A DNA stretch of 64,000 nt from NCBI GenBank assembly GCA_951828535.1, contig OX639990.1, positions 1,165,300-1,229,299 of the forward strand, read 5' to 3'. Position numbers and translations under genes: made by a program. The DNA comes from an uncultured Candidatus Entotheonella sp. GTDB taxonomy: Bacteria; Tectomicrobia; Entotheonellia; Entotheonellales; Entotheonellaceae. A model generated the notes under the pieces. That model ran no database searches. It saw nothing but the letters and a program-made list of their open reading frames with translations, and was not told the DNA's origin. Shown here in pieces: positions 9,665 to 19,118 of the stretch. How positions within the stretch are numbered: position 1 is the stretch's first letter; the number at the start of each line of letters is the position of its first letter.

Positions 9665-9985
9665 ATGTTTCTCGAATTGCGCGAGTACCGCACCAAGCCC
9701 GGCCAGCGTGAGACCTGGGTATCGTTCATGGAAGACGAGATCATCCCCTTCCAGGTCTCCAAAGGCATGGTCATCCTCGGCAGCTTTGTGGGAGAGCAAG
9801 AAGACGATCTGTACGTGTGGATTCGCCGTTTTGACAGCGAGGCGGAGCGCAAGCGCCTGTACGAAGCCGTCTACGAAAGCGATCACTGGAAGAACACCAT
9901 CGCGCCCCAGATTCCCGCCATGCTCGACCGCGAAAAAATCAAGGTCACCCGTATTGCCTCAACACCCAAATCCGTTATGAAATAA
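9665..9985 (+). CDS. NIPSNAP family protein
   Basis: A 106-residue small cytosolic protein of the NIPSNAP/dimeric alpha-beta barrel type, opening with LELREYRTKPGQ, the typical NIPSNAP start. Such proteins are often encoded beside catabolic oxidoreductases, but their reaction is rarely known. The ATG at 9665 has GAGGAGA a few bases upstream; longer upstream reading in this frame has no ribosome-binding site and overlaps the divergent gene. It lies between the divergent dimethylglycine dehydrogenase homologue and a convergent VOC gene. Confidence 0.85.
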   Translation: MFLELREYRTKPGQRETWVSFMEDEIIPFQVSKGMVILGSFVGEQEDDLYVWIRRFDSEAERKRLYEAVYESDHWKNTIAPQIPAMLDREKIKVTRIASTPKSVMK

Positions 9986-10009
9986 TCCAGGCTTTCGGTC
10001 CCCGGTTTT

Positions 10010-10405
10010 TCACTCCGGCCGCAGGCAAAGCACCTCCAGCATCACGCCCTCCGGGTCCAGCCAGAACGTGGCGTAATAGTGGGGCCGGTATTGTGGGAAC
10101 AGTTGTGGGGCGTGAACAACCCCGCCGTCCAGCGCCCGCACCGCGTCGTGCACCGTGTGGACCGCTTGCCGCGAGTCCACCACGAAGGCGAGGTGCTGAA
10201 GCCCCGGACGGTGCCGGGACACTTGGCCCACTTCGAGCGCCGGGTAGAAGAACAAAGCCGGACCGCGCTGACGGTTCGCCGGACGGTAAGCGAACTGGTC
10301 ATCGGCGCTGAGGTAGGGCTCGTAGCCCAGCAGCGGCATCATGTGGTCGTAGTAGGTTTTGGCGCGGTCCAAATCCGTGACGTTAATGCCCAGATGTCCC
10401 AACAT
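10010..10405 (-). CDS. VOC (glyoxalase/bleomycin-resistance) family protein
   Basis: A 131-residue single vicinal-oxygen-chelate module, beginning LGHLGINVTDLDRA and containing the second-half metal-site strands LQHLAFVVD and DPEGVMLEVLC. His and Glu residues in these segments are the likely metal ligands. The ATG at 10405, with AAGGGG just upstream, matches the conserved domain start; the upstream in-frame extension would run through a dispersed palindromic repeat. Substrate unknown; members include glyoxalases, dioxygenases and isomerases. Confidence 0.85.
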   Translation of the reverse strand: MLGHLGINVTDLDRAKTYYDHMMPLLGYEPYLSADDQFAYRPANRQRGPALFFYPALEVGQVSRHRPGLQHLAFVVDSRQAVHTVHDAVRALDGGVVHAPQLFPQYRPHYYATFWLDPEGVMLEVLCLRPE

Positions 10406-10440
10406 GACAGTCCCCTTGAGGTTATTGTCGTACAACGATC

Positions 10441-10468
10441 CTGGATTCCGGCATTCGTCGGAATGGCG
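10441..10468. repeat. Dispersed palindromic repeat, copy 1
   Basis: Imperfect inverted repeat with arms ATTCCGGC (10445-10452) and GTCGGAAT (10457-10464), preceded by CTGG. The same unit occurs at 39106-39133, there with perfectly matching arms. It sits between the VOC gene start and the divergent ABC gene. Confidence 0.7.
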
Positions 10469-10530
10469 ACTCATGAAGGAGTGGGTGCCTTCCCGGGACG
10501 GCCGGACATGAAGTTAAGGAACAGACCGAC

Positions 10531-11499
10531 GTGATACATGCCGCCGATCTGTCGATGCACTACGGCCCGCGGGTCGCCCTCGAGGGAGCCAGCTTCGACG
10601 TCGAGCCGGGTCAGGTGGTCGGCTTGCTGGGGCCCAACGGCGCCGGCAAATCGACAACCATGAAAATTCTGACGACCTACCTGTATCCCACGCGCGGCAC
10701 CGCCACCGTGGGCGGCAAGAGCGTGCGAAACGAGCCCCTGGCGGTACGGCGCCTGATCGGCTACCTGCCGGAAGTGGTGCCGCTGTACCCGGAAATGCGG
10801 GCCGGCGCTTATCTGAACTTTGTTGGCCGCGCTCGCGGCCTACGGGGCGCCCGACTGCGCCAACGCCGTGCCTGGGCGGAGGAGCACTGTGGCCTGCAAG
10901 GGGTGGGCCGTCAGCTTATCCGTGAATTGTCCAAGGGGTATCAACAGCGTCTGGGACTGGCGCAGGCACTCATCCATGACCCCCAGGTGGTGATGCTCGA
11001 CGAACCCACCTCCAGCCTCGACCCGCACCAGATTCTGGCGGTGCGGCGGCTCGTCCGCGACCTCGCCGCCGCCGGCAAAACCGTACTGCTCTCCACCCAC
11101 ATTCTGCAAGAGGTGGAGGCCACCGCCGACCGCCTGGTCATCATCAACCAGGGGCACATCGTCGGCAATGGCACGCTGGCGGACTTGCAGCGGGACCTGC
11201 GGCAGCACGAACGCGTCTCGCTGTCCGTAGCAGCGCCGCGGCAGGAGATCGAGGCGGCCTTGCAAACCCTGCCCGGATTACTGGACGCCCGTTTCGTGCA
11301 GGCCAGCGATGCCTACACTTTGTTCGAGGTGTGCGCCGCCGCCGGCACGGGCCTGCCCCGGAAACTCGGGGTCCTGTTCAGTAACAAAGGCTGGCGCGTC
11401 GGCGAGTTGCACGTGCAGCCGCCCACGCTGGAGGAAACGTTCCTCGCCCTCACCGCTCCACCCGCTACCGATGAGGCCCCCGCAGCTCATGTTTGCTAA
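10531..11499 (+). CDS. ABC transporter ATP-binding protein, Gld type (copy 1)
   Basis: A 322-residue ABC-2 type ATPase. Walker A is GPNGAGKST at residues 34-42; the signature reads LSKGYQQR and is followed by Walker B VVMLDEPTSSLDP and the His switch STHILQE. A C-terminal extension of about 90 residues after the ATPase core is typical of GldA/NatA-like exporters. Start is GTG with AAGGAA upstream. It overlaps the next gene, a fused permease, by 11 bp and must energise it at the inner membrane. The minus-strand gene at 19119-20075 is a close paralogue, sharing long stretches such as TTMKILTTYLYPT and QALIHDPQV. Confidence 0.93.
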   Translation: MIHAADLSMHYGPRVALEGASFDVEPGQVVGLLGPNGAGKSTTMKILTTYLYPTRGTATVGGKSVRNEPLAVRRLIGYLPEVVPLYPEMRAGAYLNFVGRARGLRGARLRQRRAWAEEHCGLQGVGRQLIRELSKGYQQRLGLAQALIHDPQVVMLDEPTSSLDPHQILAVRRLVRDLAAAGKTVLLSTHILQEVEATADRLVIINQGHIVGNGTLADLQRDLRQHERVSLSVAAPRQEIEAALQTLPGLLDARFVQASDAYTLFEVCAAAGTGLPRKLGVLFSNKGWRVGELHVQPPTLEETFLALTAPPATDEAPAAHVC

Positions 11500-13918
11500 C
11501 CTCCTTACCCTTGTCCGCCGCGAGTTGAACGCCTACTACACGTCGGCCATCGCCTACATCGCCCTGCTCGTCTTTCTCAGCCTCACCATGGGCCTGTACA
11601 TGGCGCCGTTTTTCACCGTCCTGGCGGCCGACATGCGCGTCTTCTTCACCATTCTGCCCATCGTCCTGTGCGTGTTTCTGCCCGCCGTCAGCATGCGCCT
11701 GTGGGCCGAGGAACGGAAGCAAAACACTTGGGAAATGCTGCTCACCTTCCCGATGCGCGCACACGAGCTGGTGCTGGGGAAATTCCTTGCCAGCCTGATC
11801 TTCTACCTCAGTGCCCTGGCCGGCACCCTCATGCTGCCGGTGATGCTCCATTGGCTGGGCAATCCCGACTTCGGCCCCATCCTCGGCGCCTACTTCGGCA
11901 GCCTTCTGCTCGGCGTCTTCTTTCTATCCCTGGGGCTGTTTATCTCGGCACTGTGCCGCGACCAGATCGTCGCCTTCATGCTCACGCTGCTCGGCTGCTT
12001 CGGGTTCTTCTTGGCGGGCACCGAGTTTGTCGTCACCCTCGCCGAGGCTGCCTGGCCGGGCCTGGGCACCCTGTTGGCCGAGGTGATCGGCGTGACACAG
12101 CACTACATGACCTTCACGCGGGGTCTGCTGGTGGTCGGCGACGTGGTGTATTTCCTGATCTGGACGGCGGTCTGGCTGGTGCTGAACAGCCTGTTTCTGG
12201 AAATTCGCAGCCGCCCGGCAACGCGCAACGGCTTTCTGGCGGCAGTGGCCCTCTGTCTGAGCGTCGGCCTCACCGCCAACTGGCTACTGGCCGAGCAGAA
12301 TTTGGGACGGATCGATCTGACCGAGGACCAACTTTACACGCTGTCGCCGGCGTCGCGGCGCATCCTGAGGCAATTGCCGGAGCCCGTGCAAGTGAGCCTG
12401 TACATCACCCCCCGCCAGCAACTGCCTATCAGCATGCGCTACCTGGAACGCGACATCCGCGACCAATTCGACGACATGCGCCTGGCCAGCGAGGGCAACC
12501 TGCGCACCCGGGTGGTGCATCTGCAAACGGCTGACGTGATTCGTCCGGCGGAAACCATCGCGGCGCCGGACGACACGGCCATGCCCGACGTGCAGCAGCG
12601 CCTTCTGGATCAGGGGGTACGGCCCTTCTCGGTGCAGGTGCTGCAGGGCGACGACATCGTCAACAAGCTGGTCTATGCCGCCATCGGCGTGGCCTACAGG
12701 CACAAGCCCGAAGCCATCATCCCCCGCCTGCTGCCGCATGATCTGGAGACGCTGGAATACCGCCTCATCAACCTCATCGACAAGCTGCACCGTGACACCC
12801 AGCCGCTAGTGGCGCTGGTGGCGCCGCGCGACCCGCTGCACCTGCCGGAATACATGCGAGAACTCTATACGCAGATGGGCCGCTCACTACCCGAGACCGA
12901 GGACCCGTACACCGTGCTGGAACGCCTGCTGTCACGCGAACGCTACGAGGTGCGGCGCTTCGAGTCGCTCGCCGACGGCATCCCGCCCGAGGCGCATACC
13001 ATCGTGGTGCTGCATCCGCGGCGCCTGCCGGCCGAAGACCAGTTGTTGCTGCGTAAGGCTCTGCACGAGGGCAAGTCCGTGTTTCTCGCCGTCCAACAGT
13101 ACCGCTGGAACTACACGCTGGGGCGCCAAGACGTGTCCATCACCCAGGAGCCGCAGCATCCCGAGGTCAATTACTGGCTGCAGCATTACGGCATTACAGT
13201 CGATCCCGCCGTGCTGATGGACGTCAACCATCAGGCCATGACCGTGCACGACACCGACACCCTCGTGGACGCTCTGGTCGGCAGCGGCATCACCCTCGAC
13301 CTGCCGCTGCACATGACCATCCCGCGGCCGGCCATGAACGCGGCGGTCTCCATCACCAGCCGCCTGGCGCCGTTGTTTTACCTGTGGGGCAGCGCCCTGA
13401 GCCTGCAGCCCGATGTTCTGCGCGATCACGGCCTCAACGCCACCGCCCTCTTCTCCACCAGCCCGCGCGCCTGGCGCGTGTCCAGCGACGCCGCGCTCAC
13501 CGCCGACAACCTGGAGCCGCCAGCCGCCGGTCAGCAATACCCCCTGGCCGTTCTGGTGGAGGGGCAGTTTCCGCCCGTCGATGGCTCCCTGGTGCGTGAC
13601 GCTTCCCCCGGCAAGCTCATCGTTGTCGGCAGCGCCCAGATGTTCCACCGCAACTTCCTCATCGGCGGCAACGCCGACCTGTTCCTTAACAGCATCGACG
13701 CCCTTACCCTCGGCGAGGACCTCATCCACGTGCGCGGCAAGAAGCACCTCAACCGCACCATCAGCCAACCGACGCCCGACGTCCGCCGCTTCTGGAAATT
13801 CGCCACCGTCGGGGGCACCAACCTGCTCGTCGCCATTATCGGGGGCATCGTCGCCCTCACCCGCCGTCGGCAGCCAATGGTCGCAACCACCACTCACCAG
13901 ACTGCAAAACACTTGTAA
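11489..13918 (+). CDS. Fused ABC-2 permease and GldG-like protein (copy 1)
   Basis: An 809-residue inner-membrane protein. The first 235 residues form a six-helix ABC-2 permease with the motif ERKQNTWEMLLTFP. After a further membrane helix comes a GldG-type (ABC-transporter auxiliary) region starting near RIDLTEDQLYTLS, probably outside the cytoplasm, and a final C-terminal helix before an RRR tail. Gliding-type systems in Bacteroidota encode GldF and GldG separately; here they are one chain. The ATG at 11489 matches the start of the paralogue at 16616-19111. The partner DUF4340 protein found with the other copy is missing here. Cargo unknown. Confidence 0.88.
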   Translation: MFANLLTLVRRELNAYYTSAIAYIALLVFLSLTMGLYMAPFFTVLAADMRVFFTILPIVLCVFLPAVSMRLWAEERKQNTWEMLLTFPMRAHELVLGKFLASLIFYLSALAGTLMLPVMLHWLGNPDFGPILGAYFGSLLLGVFFLSLGLFISALCRDQIVAFMLTLLGCFGFFLAGTEFVVTLAEAAWPGLGTLLAEVIGVTQHYMTFTRGLLVVGDVVYFLIWTAVWLVLNSLFLEIRSRPATRNGFLAAVALCLSVGLTANWLLAEQNLGRIDLTEDQLYTLSPASRRILRQLPEPVQVSLYITPRQQLPISMRYLERDIRDQFDDMRLASEGNLRTRVVHLQTADVIRPAETIAAPDDTAMPDVQQRLLDQGVRPFSVQVLQGDDIVNKLVYAAIGVAYRHKPEAIIPRLLPHDLETLEYRLINLIDKLHRDTQPLVALVAPRDPLHLPEYMRELYTQMGRSLPETEDPYTVLERLLSRERYEVRRFESLADGIPPEAHTIVVLHPRRLPAEDQLLLRKALHEGKSVFLAVQQYRWNYTLGRQDVSITQEPQHPEVNYWLQHYGITVDPAVLMDVNHQAMTVHDTDTLVDALVGSGITLDLPLHMTIPRPAMNAAVSITSRLAPLFYLWGSALSLQPDVLRDHGLNATALFSTSPRAWRVSSDAALTADNLEPPAAGQQYPLAVLVEGQFPPVDGSLVRDASPGKLIVVGSAQMFHRNFLIGGNADLFLNSIDALTLGEDLIHVRGKKHLNRTISQPTPDVRRFWKFATVGGTNLLVAIIGGIVALTRRRQPMVATTTHQTAKHL

Positions 13919-14293
13919 ATCGACCAGCACGCCCTCAACGAGGAGCATGTCCCGCCGCTCATCGCAATCGCCACCCTCGTCCTGGATTTCCTTTACATCC
14001 ACCCTTTCCGGGACGCCTACTACGAGTGCCTCCGTCTCAGTTCCCACCGCTGGCACGACGGCAGACACGAACTGACGCCCTGGTTCAACTTCATCCTTGC
14101 GATTATCCGCCGCGCCTACATCGAGTTGGCGAAACGGCCGACCCCAAAGCCGACACCGCCGACCCGGAAGCCGAGGTCGATAACGGTTGAAATCTCCCAA
14201 GACGTGGCGAGGAAGCTCATCGAATCCTGTCGGGAACATGGTGACCCGCTACTCAAGGGCCTGCACCCCGTGGAAAGGCCGGGGTCGAGTTGA
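13919..14293 (+). pseudogene. Fic-family protein remnant lacking the catalytic loop
   Basis: Reading in frame directly after the permease stop gives a startless stretch matching the C-terminal part of a Fic protein: VPPLIAIATLVLDFLYIHPFRD, then at once YYECLRLSSHRWHDGRHELT. In intact relatives these blocks are separated by about 40 residues that hold the rest of the HPFxDGNGR AMP-transfer motif. The remnant therefore has an in-frame internal deletion and no N-terminus. The last 50 codons are Pro/Arg-rich and unrecognised. Family assignment is from memory of the conserved blocks. It lies at the meeting point of the two mirrored ABC systems. Confidence 0.7.
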
Positions 14294-14312
14294 CCATTCC
14301 CGTGGGGGCTTG

Positions 14313-14492
14313 ATGGGTCGGTTGGCAGGTTTTGCCTTTCGGCAGGCACGCGGAAATCACGAAATCTGGTGGAACCCCGATACCCGGCATCGAACGACGA
14401 TTCCAAATCACCCGGGAGATTTGCCGGAGGGAACACTCGCAGCGATTCTGCAACAAGCAGGCATCACCGTGGAAATATTCCTTGCAGAGTAG
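14313..14492 (+). pseudogene. HicA-like mRNA interferase, internally shortened
   Basis: A 59-codon reading frame that opens MGRLAGF and contains GNHEIWW, TTIPNHPGD and EGTLAAILQQAG, the conserved blocks of HicA/YcfA toxins, including the active-site His. About 14 residues normally found between MGRLAGF and the GSHEIW block are missing, so this toxin is probably inactive. No HicB antitoxin gene is next to it. A purine-rich GTGGGGG precedes the ATG. If expressed it would be a small dsRNA-binding-fold RNase remnant. Confidence 0.65.
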
Positions 14493-14621
14493 AATTCCGT
14501 GCACAGATTTCGAGCCGGAGGTCTTCGCTAAACATTCTTGTGATGCAGAGGCAATCGGGCAAAGCAATCGAGGTGCGGCTTACCTCAGCAAAGGCACGAC
14601 CGTCCAATTGCAAACTACAAC

Positions 14622-16553
14622 CTACGGCTCCGCCGGAGCGGCGGCAGGCGCGTCAGGACGGACCTTGCCGAGGGCTTCGGTCAGCTTGCCGTACGTGTCG
14701 GCGGACAACACGAACAGGCCGGGGGCGCCTTCGAAGCGGGCAAAACGGCCTCGAGAATCGTCAGGAAGTGGACCGACGGTAATGCGGCCACGAGCGCCGT
14801 CGCTGCGGGTCAGGGTGACCACGAGGAGCGGATCGTTGAGCGCGGCGGCGGGAGGATTTTCGAGCCAGTCGTCGGCAGCGAGGCTGGCGGTGGTAACCAG
14901 GAGTTCGGTGACGGCCTGGGCGTTCACGGGCGTGTCGGGCGCATCGGGAAATTGCCAGGGAGCGGGCGTTTCGGGGTCAGAATCGGCATCGGCTTGGCGC
15001 GTCAGCGTCCAGGAGCCATCCGCCTGCTGCCAGGTCAGGCCGATAACGTCCTGGGGCTGGATGGGCAGGAGGGGCAAGTCCATCAGCACGCCGAGCGCCG
15101 GCAACAACTGCGCGCGGGTGGTGTCTTCGATGATAAACGGTATGTCCTGACCGCTGACGTACACGACCTGTCCATCCGGCACGGCGGGCTCGGCGGCCAA
15201 GTGAATCAGGTGGCGCGAGGCATCCCGCATGGTGATCTCCACACGCGGCACCGAATCGGCAGCAGGAACGGAGGCGCCGTTCGCCGGTGCCATGCCGTCG
15301 GGCACGAAGCGCGACAGGAATTCGACCAGGGCTTCCACGCCGTCCTGCTTTACCATAAAGCCCAGCGACGGCTCGTCCATTTCCCAGGGCACCGGCGAAG
15401 CCTCCGCCTCCCCTTCCGCAGCCGGCCCCGCAGTGGCGGCACGTGACAGCCGTACCGTGTTGCCGGCGGAGAACAAGGCAATCTGCTGCACGTCGTCCTT
15501 TTTCAGATACAGCCCCGGCAGGTTCAGCAGCGACTTGCCCCTGGGGAAGAATTGCCTGAACGACCAGCCCGGAACCGCATAAACGGTCTCGCCCTCTTCC
15601 AAAATACCGTAACGCGCGCCATCCATTTCGGGACCCGCAATTTCGTGACCAAACCGCATGGCCACCTGGCGCGCCGCGGCGTCGCCCGACTGCACGGTGA
15701 GGGTGGCCCGGTAAACGCTGTCCTGCAGTCCGTATTCCGTTATTTTGCTGCTATCGACGATATCATCGGCACGCAGCGTGCCCAGAGCCACCGCGAGGCG
15801 ATCGAGCAATTGATGGTTCACCTCGTAGTCAACAGCCGGCATCTCAGCCCGCCATAGCCGCTCCGATTCCGCCTCACCTTCCGCAGCTTCGCCGGCCTCG
15901 GGCTCGGCGCGCGAAAACCGGAAATGCCCGCGCGGCGACTTCAGTTCCAGGCCCACGACCTCCTCACTCGGAATTTCGTTCATCCGCAGTTGCAGCCACG
16001 TTTCCGCTTCCGGCACGTTGCCGAGGCTCTCGCCCCACAACCCAGCCATGCTGTGCAGGTTCAGATCAACATTGTAAACCCGCGAATCGTCCAGCAAGCG
16101 CACAAAACCACTTCGCCGACCACTCTTGCCCGCCAGCAGGTGCAGCGCGGGCTCCGTATCGTCGTCGGTGTACACGCGCAGGTGCAGCGCCTGCTGCTCC
16201 TCCAGATCGAACTCGCCCAGCAACTCGGCGCGGTCGGCTCGCAACTCGCCTTCCAAACTGTCGATCTCTTCCAACAGCGACGCAATCCTGCTCGGCCGCA
16301 CCGGTGCGTCGAAATAGCTCGGCACCTGCCAGCTATCTCCCTGCCGCCGCAGGCTCAACACCTGATCCGGTCGACTACCCTGGTACAGGTCCACGCCACT
16401 GATCGCCTCTGCTCGCAGCGAATCCGGCACCAGACGTTCCCAGCCCACCTCGTCCACCAAGCGCGTCGGCGTCGGTTGACGTTTCACCATCAGCGCCACG
16501 ATCACCAGCACAACCAGAATTGCCGCCAAGGGCAACAACCGCTTACCGCTCAT
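14622..16553 (-). CDS. DUF4340 domain protein of Gld-type ABC exporter
   Basis: A 643-residue protein with one N-terminal membrane helix (residues 5-22) and a large region outside the cytoplasm made of repeated beta-rich DUF4340 modules, for example around residues 60-150 and 230-330. DUF4340 proteins are routinely encoded after GldG-like genes and are thought to be an extracytoplasmic part of the same exporter. It is the third gene of the minus-strand operon, 62 bp after the permease fusion, with AAAGGG before the ATG. An acidic Glu/Ala-rich linker lies near residue 210. It has no counterpart in the plus-strand copy. Confidence 0.85.
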   Translation of the reverse strand: MSGKRLLPLAAILVVLVIVALMVKRQPTPTRLVDEVGWERLVPDSLRAEAISGVDLYQGSRPDQVLSLRRQGDSWQVPSYFDAPVRPSRIASLLEEIDSLEGELRADRAELLGEFDLEEQQALHLRVYTDDDTEPALHLLAGKSGRRSGFVRLLDDSRVYNVDLNLHSMAGLWGESLGNVPEAETWLQLRMNEIPSEEVVGLELKSPRGHFRFSRAEPEAGEAAEGEAESERLWRAEMPAVDYEVNHQLLDRLAVALGTLRADDIVDSSKITEYGLQDSVYRATLTVQSGDAAARQVAMRFGHEIAGPEMDGARYGILEEGETVYAVPGWSFRQFFPRGKSLLNLPGLYLKKDDVQQIALFSAGNTVRLSRAATAGPAAEGEAEASPVPWEMDEPSLGFMVKQDGVEALVEFLSRFVPDGMAPANGASVPAADSVPRVEITMRDASRHLIHLAAEPAVPDGQVVYVSGQDIPFIIEDTTRAQLLPALGVLMDLPLLPIQPQDVIGLTWQQADGSWTLTRQADADSDPETPAPWQFPDAPDTPVNAQAVTELLVTTASLAADDWLENPPAAALNDPLLVVTLTRSDGARGRITVGPLPDDSRGRFARFEGAPGLFVLSADTYGKLTEALGKVRPDAPAAAPAEP

Positions 16554-16615
16554 GCCACGAATCCCTTTTCCGCGCGTTCGGCGCCGTCCGCTCAGCGGTC
16601 CGACGCCCGATTTAC

Positions 16616-19111
16616 TTACGCCGCTTGCGCCGCCGTATAGGCCGTCCGCGCCCGACGACGGATTGCCGCCCCGCCGACGCCGATCACCGCAATACCGAGA
16701 TTCACCAGGCCCAGGTTCATCACCCGCCAGAACTGCCGCGTCGCCGCGCTGGGCTTGCTGATGCTGCGGTTGATGCGCTTCTTGCTGCGCACGTTCACCA
16801 ATTCATCGCCCAGCGTCAGGGCGTCGATGCTGTTCAGGAAAAAATCTGCGTGACCGCCGGAGAGGAAATTGCGGTGGAACATCTGCGCATTACCCACCAG
16901 CAGCAACCTACCGGGCGCCGGCTGCGGGTCGCCGAGCGGCGCGTCCACCGGCGGCGTCGGCGCCGAGGCGCCGGGCTGCGCCGGCGGCGGCTCCCAAGCC
17001 GGGCGCTCCACGCCGGCGTACACGTCGGGAAACTGCCCGCGCGCCAAGACTGCCAGCGGAAAGCGTTGCCCATCCACGTCGGGCCGCTGCAGGTTCTCCG
17101 GCGTCATGGACACGTCCTCTGGAAGCGCCCATGCCAGCGGACTCGTCGTCAGCAGTACCGTGTGATCCAACCCGTTGTCCGCCAGAACCTCCGGACGCAC
17201 GTCCAGAGCGCTGCCCCACAGATAGAACAGCGGCGACAGACGGTTGGTAATCGACACGTCCGTGTTCATTGACTCCTGCGTCAGCAGGACGTGCATCGGC
17301 AGGTTCAGGGTAATGCCGCCGCCCAGCCGCGGATTGGACCCTCCTCGAATGGTCAGCGGCCCGTGGTTGACGTCCATGAGAATCTGCGGATCAATCTCCA
17401 GCCCGAAATGGCTCAGCCAGTCGTTCACCTGCGGGTTCTCGTCCTGCCGCGTCATGGCCACAACCTGCTGCTCCACATGGTAGTCCCAGCGGTAGTTCTG
17501 GACGGCCAGGAACACCGATTTGCCCTCGTGCAGGGCGCGGTTCAAGTCCCAGCGCTCCCGGTCCGACAGGGTGCGCGGGTTGATGACGACCACGGTATCC
17601 ACCTCCGGCGCGATGGTCGCCGAGCCATCCGTATCCAGCCGCCGCACGTCGTAGCGCTCAACCTGCAACAGGCGCTCCAGGCTCTGATACGGATCGTCCG
17701 ACTGCGGGATTGGGCGGTTCATGCGCCGATAGAGTTCCATGAGTTCCGGCGGAATGCTGACCGCCTGCTTGGGCGCGAACAGCGCCACCACGGGCTGCTG
17801 CTTGCGGCTCATCTTGTAAACGATGTTGATAAGCCGGTACTCCAGATTGTCCAGATCGTTCGGCAGCAGCCGCGGGATGATTTCCTCATCCTGATTCTTG
17901 TAGGCCACTCCGATGGCCGCGTAGACCAGTTTGTTGATCACCTCGTCCTCGCGCAGCGCCTGCACCGTAAACGGCCGCACCCCCTTGCTCAGCAGCCGCT
18001 TCTCCACCGCGCCCTCCTCGTCCTCGGGCTCCGGCGGCATGTCGCCCGGCTCCTGCTGCTGAATGACATTGGCCGTTTCCATGTGAATGGTGCGCGTCAC
18101 CAGATTGCCGCCGCCGGCCAGCTGCATCTCCTCCAGCTTGTCGAGGATGTCGCGTTCCAGGTAGCGCATTTCGGTCGGCATCTTGTCGCTCGGCGTGATG
18201 TACAACTTCACCTGCACCGGCACGTCCAGATCCCGCAGAATCTTCACCGAGGCATTGGAGAGCGTGTACAGCTTGTCCTCCGTCAGGTCGAAGCGCCCGA
18301 TGTGCTGACCGGCGAAGATCCAGTTGAACGCCAGCCCGATGCCCAGGCTCAGCACCACAGCGCCGGCGAACGTGCGGCGCGCCGCCGGACGGCTGCGAAT
18401 TTCCAGCAACAGGCCGTTCAGGAACAGGAAAATCGCTGTCCATATCACGAAATACAAGATGTTGCCGATGGTCACGATGCCGCGCGTGAACGGGTTGTAA
18501 TGCCCCGTGAAGCCGACCACGTCGGCCAGGAACACCCCCAAGCCCGGCCAAGCGCTGTCCACAAAGCGCGCCAGGAACTCCGTGCCCAGAAAAAAAAGCC
18601 CGAAGCACGCCAGCAGCGTCACCACGAAGGCAACAATCTGGTCGTTGCACAGGCTGGAGATGAACAGCCCCAGCGCCAGGAAAAAGGCGCCCAGCAGAAT
18701 GGTGCCGAGGTATGCCCCGGCAATCGTGCCAAAATCGGGATTGCCGAGCGATGCCAGCATCCACGGGATCGTCAGGGTGCCGGCAAGCGCGATGACGAAG
18801 AACACCAGGCCCGCAAAGAATTTCCCCAGCACCAGCTCGTGCGACTGCATCGGGAAGGTCAGCAGCATTTCCCAGGTGTTCTGCTTTCTCTCATCGGCCC
18901 AGATACGCATGGTCACCGCCGGCAGGAAAATGCACATGATGAGCGGCAGGGTGTTGAAGAAGCTGCGCATGTCGGCCACTAACAGCGTGAAGAACGGCGT
19001 CATGAACAGCCCGACGCTGAGCAGCAGGAAGACGATCATGAAGATGTAGCCGATGGCCGAACGGTAATACGAGGCCAATTCCCAACGAAAAATGGTGCCG
19101 AGATTCCGCAT
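16616..19111 (-). CDS. Fused ABC-2 permease and GldG-like protein (copy 2)
   Basis: An 831-residue paralogue of the protein at 11489-13918 with the same order: ABC-2 permease (residues 1-240, with ERKQNTWEMLLTFP), a transmembrane helix, a GldG-like region beginning RFDLTEDKLYTLS, and a C-terminal helix. It differs by a Pro/Ala-rich insertion near residue 720 (PPPAQPGAS). It follows its ATPase by 7 bp and precedes the DUF4340 gene, so ATPase, permease-GldG and DUF4340 form a complete operon. Located in the inner membrane with the GldG part outside. Substrate is unknown. Confidence 0.9.
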   Translation of the reverse strand: MRNLGTIFRWELASYYRSAIGYIFMIVFLLLSVGLFMTPFFTLLVADMRSFFNTLPLIMCIFLPAVTMRIWADERKQNTWEMLLTFPMQSHELVLGKFFAGLVFFVIALAGTLTIPWMLASLGNPDFGTIAGAYLGTILLGAFFLALGLFISSLCNDQIVAFVVTLLACFGLFFLGTEFLARFVDSAWPGLGVFLADVVGFTGHYNPFTRGIVTIGNILYFVIWTAIFLFLNGLLLEIRSRPAARRTFAGAVVLSLGIGLAFNWIFAGQHIGRFDLTEDKLYTLSNASVKILRDLDVPVQVKLYITPSDKMPTEMRYLERDILDKLEEMQLAGGGNLVTRTIHMETANVIQQQEPGDMPPEPEDEEGAVEKRLLSKGVRPFTVQALREDEVINKLVYAAIGVAYKNQDEEIIPRLLPNDLDNLEYRLINIVYKMSRKQQPVVALFAPKQAVSIPPELMELYRRMNRPIPQSDDPYQSLERLLQVERYDVRRLDTDGSATIAPEVDTVVVINPRTLSDRERWDLNRALHEGKSVFLAVQNYRWDYHVEQQVVAMTRQDENPQVNDWLSHFGLEIDPQILMDVNHGPLTIRGGSNPRLGGGITLNLPMHVLLTQESMNTDVSITNRLSPLFYLWGSALDVRPEVLADNGLDHTVLLTTSPLAWALPEDVSMTPENLQRPDVDGQRFPLAVLARGQFPDVYAGVERPAWEPPPAQPGASAPTPPVDAPLGDPQPAPGRLLLVGNAQMFHRNFLSGGHADFFLNSIDALTLGDELVNVRSKKRINRSISKPSAATRQFWRVMNLGLVNLGIAVIGVGGAAIRRRARTAYTAAQAA

Positions 19112-19118
19112 TGTTTGC

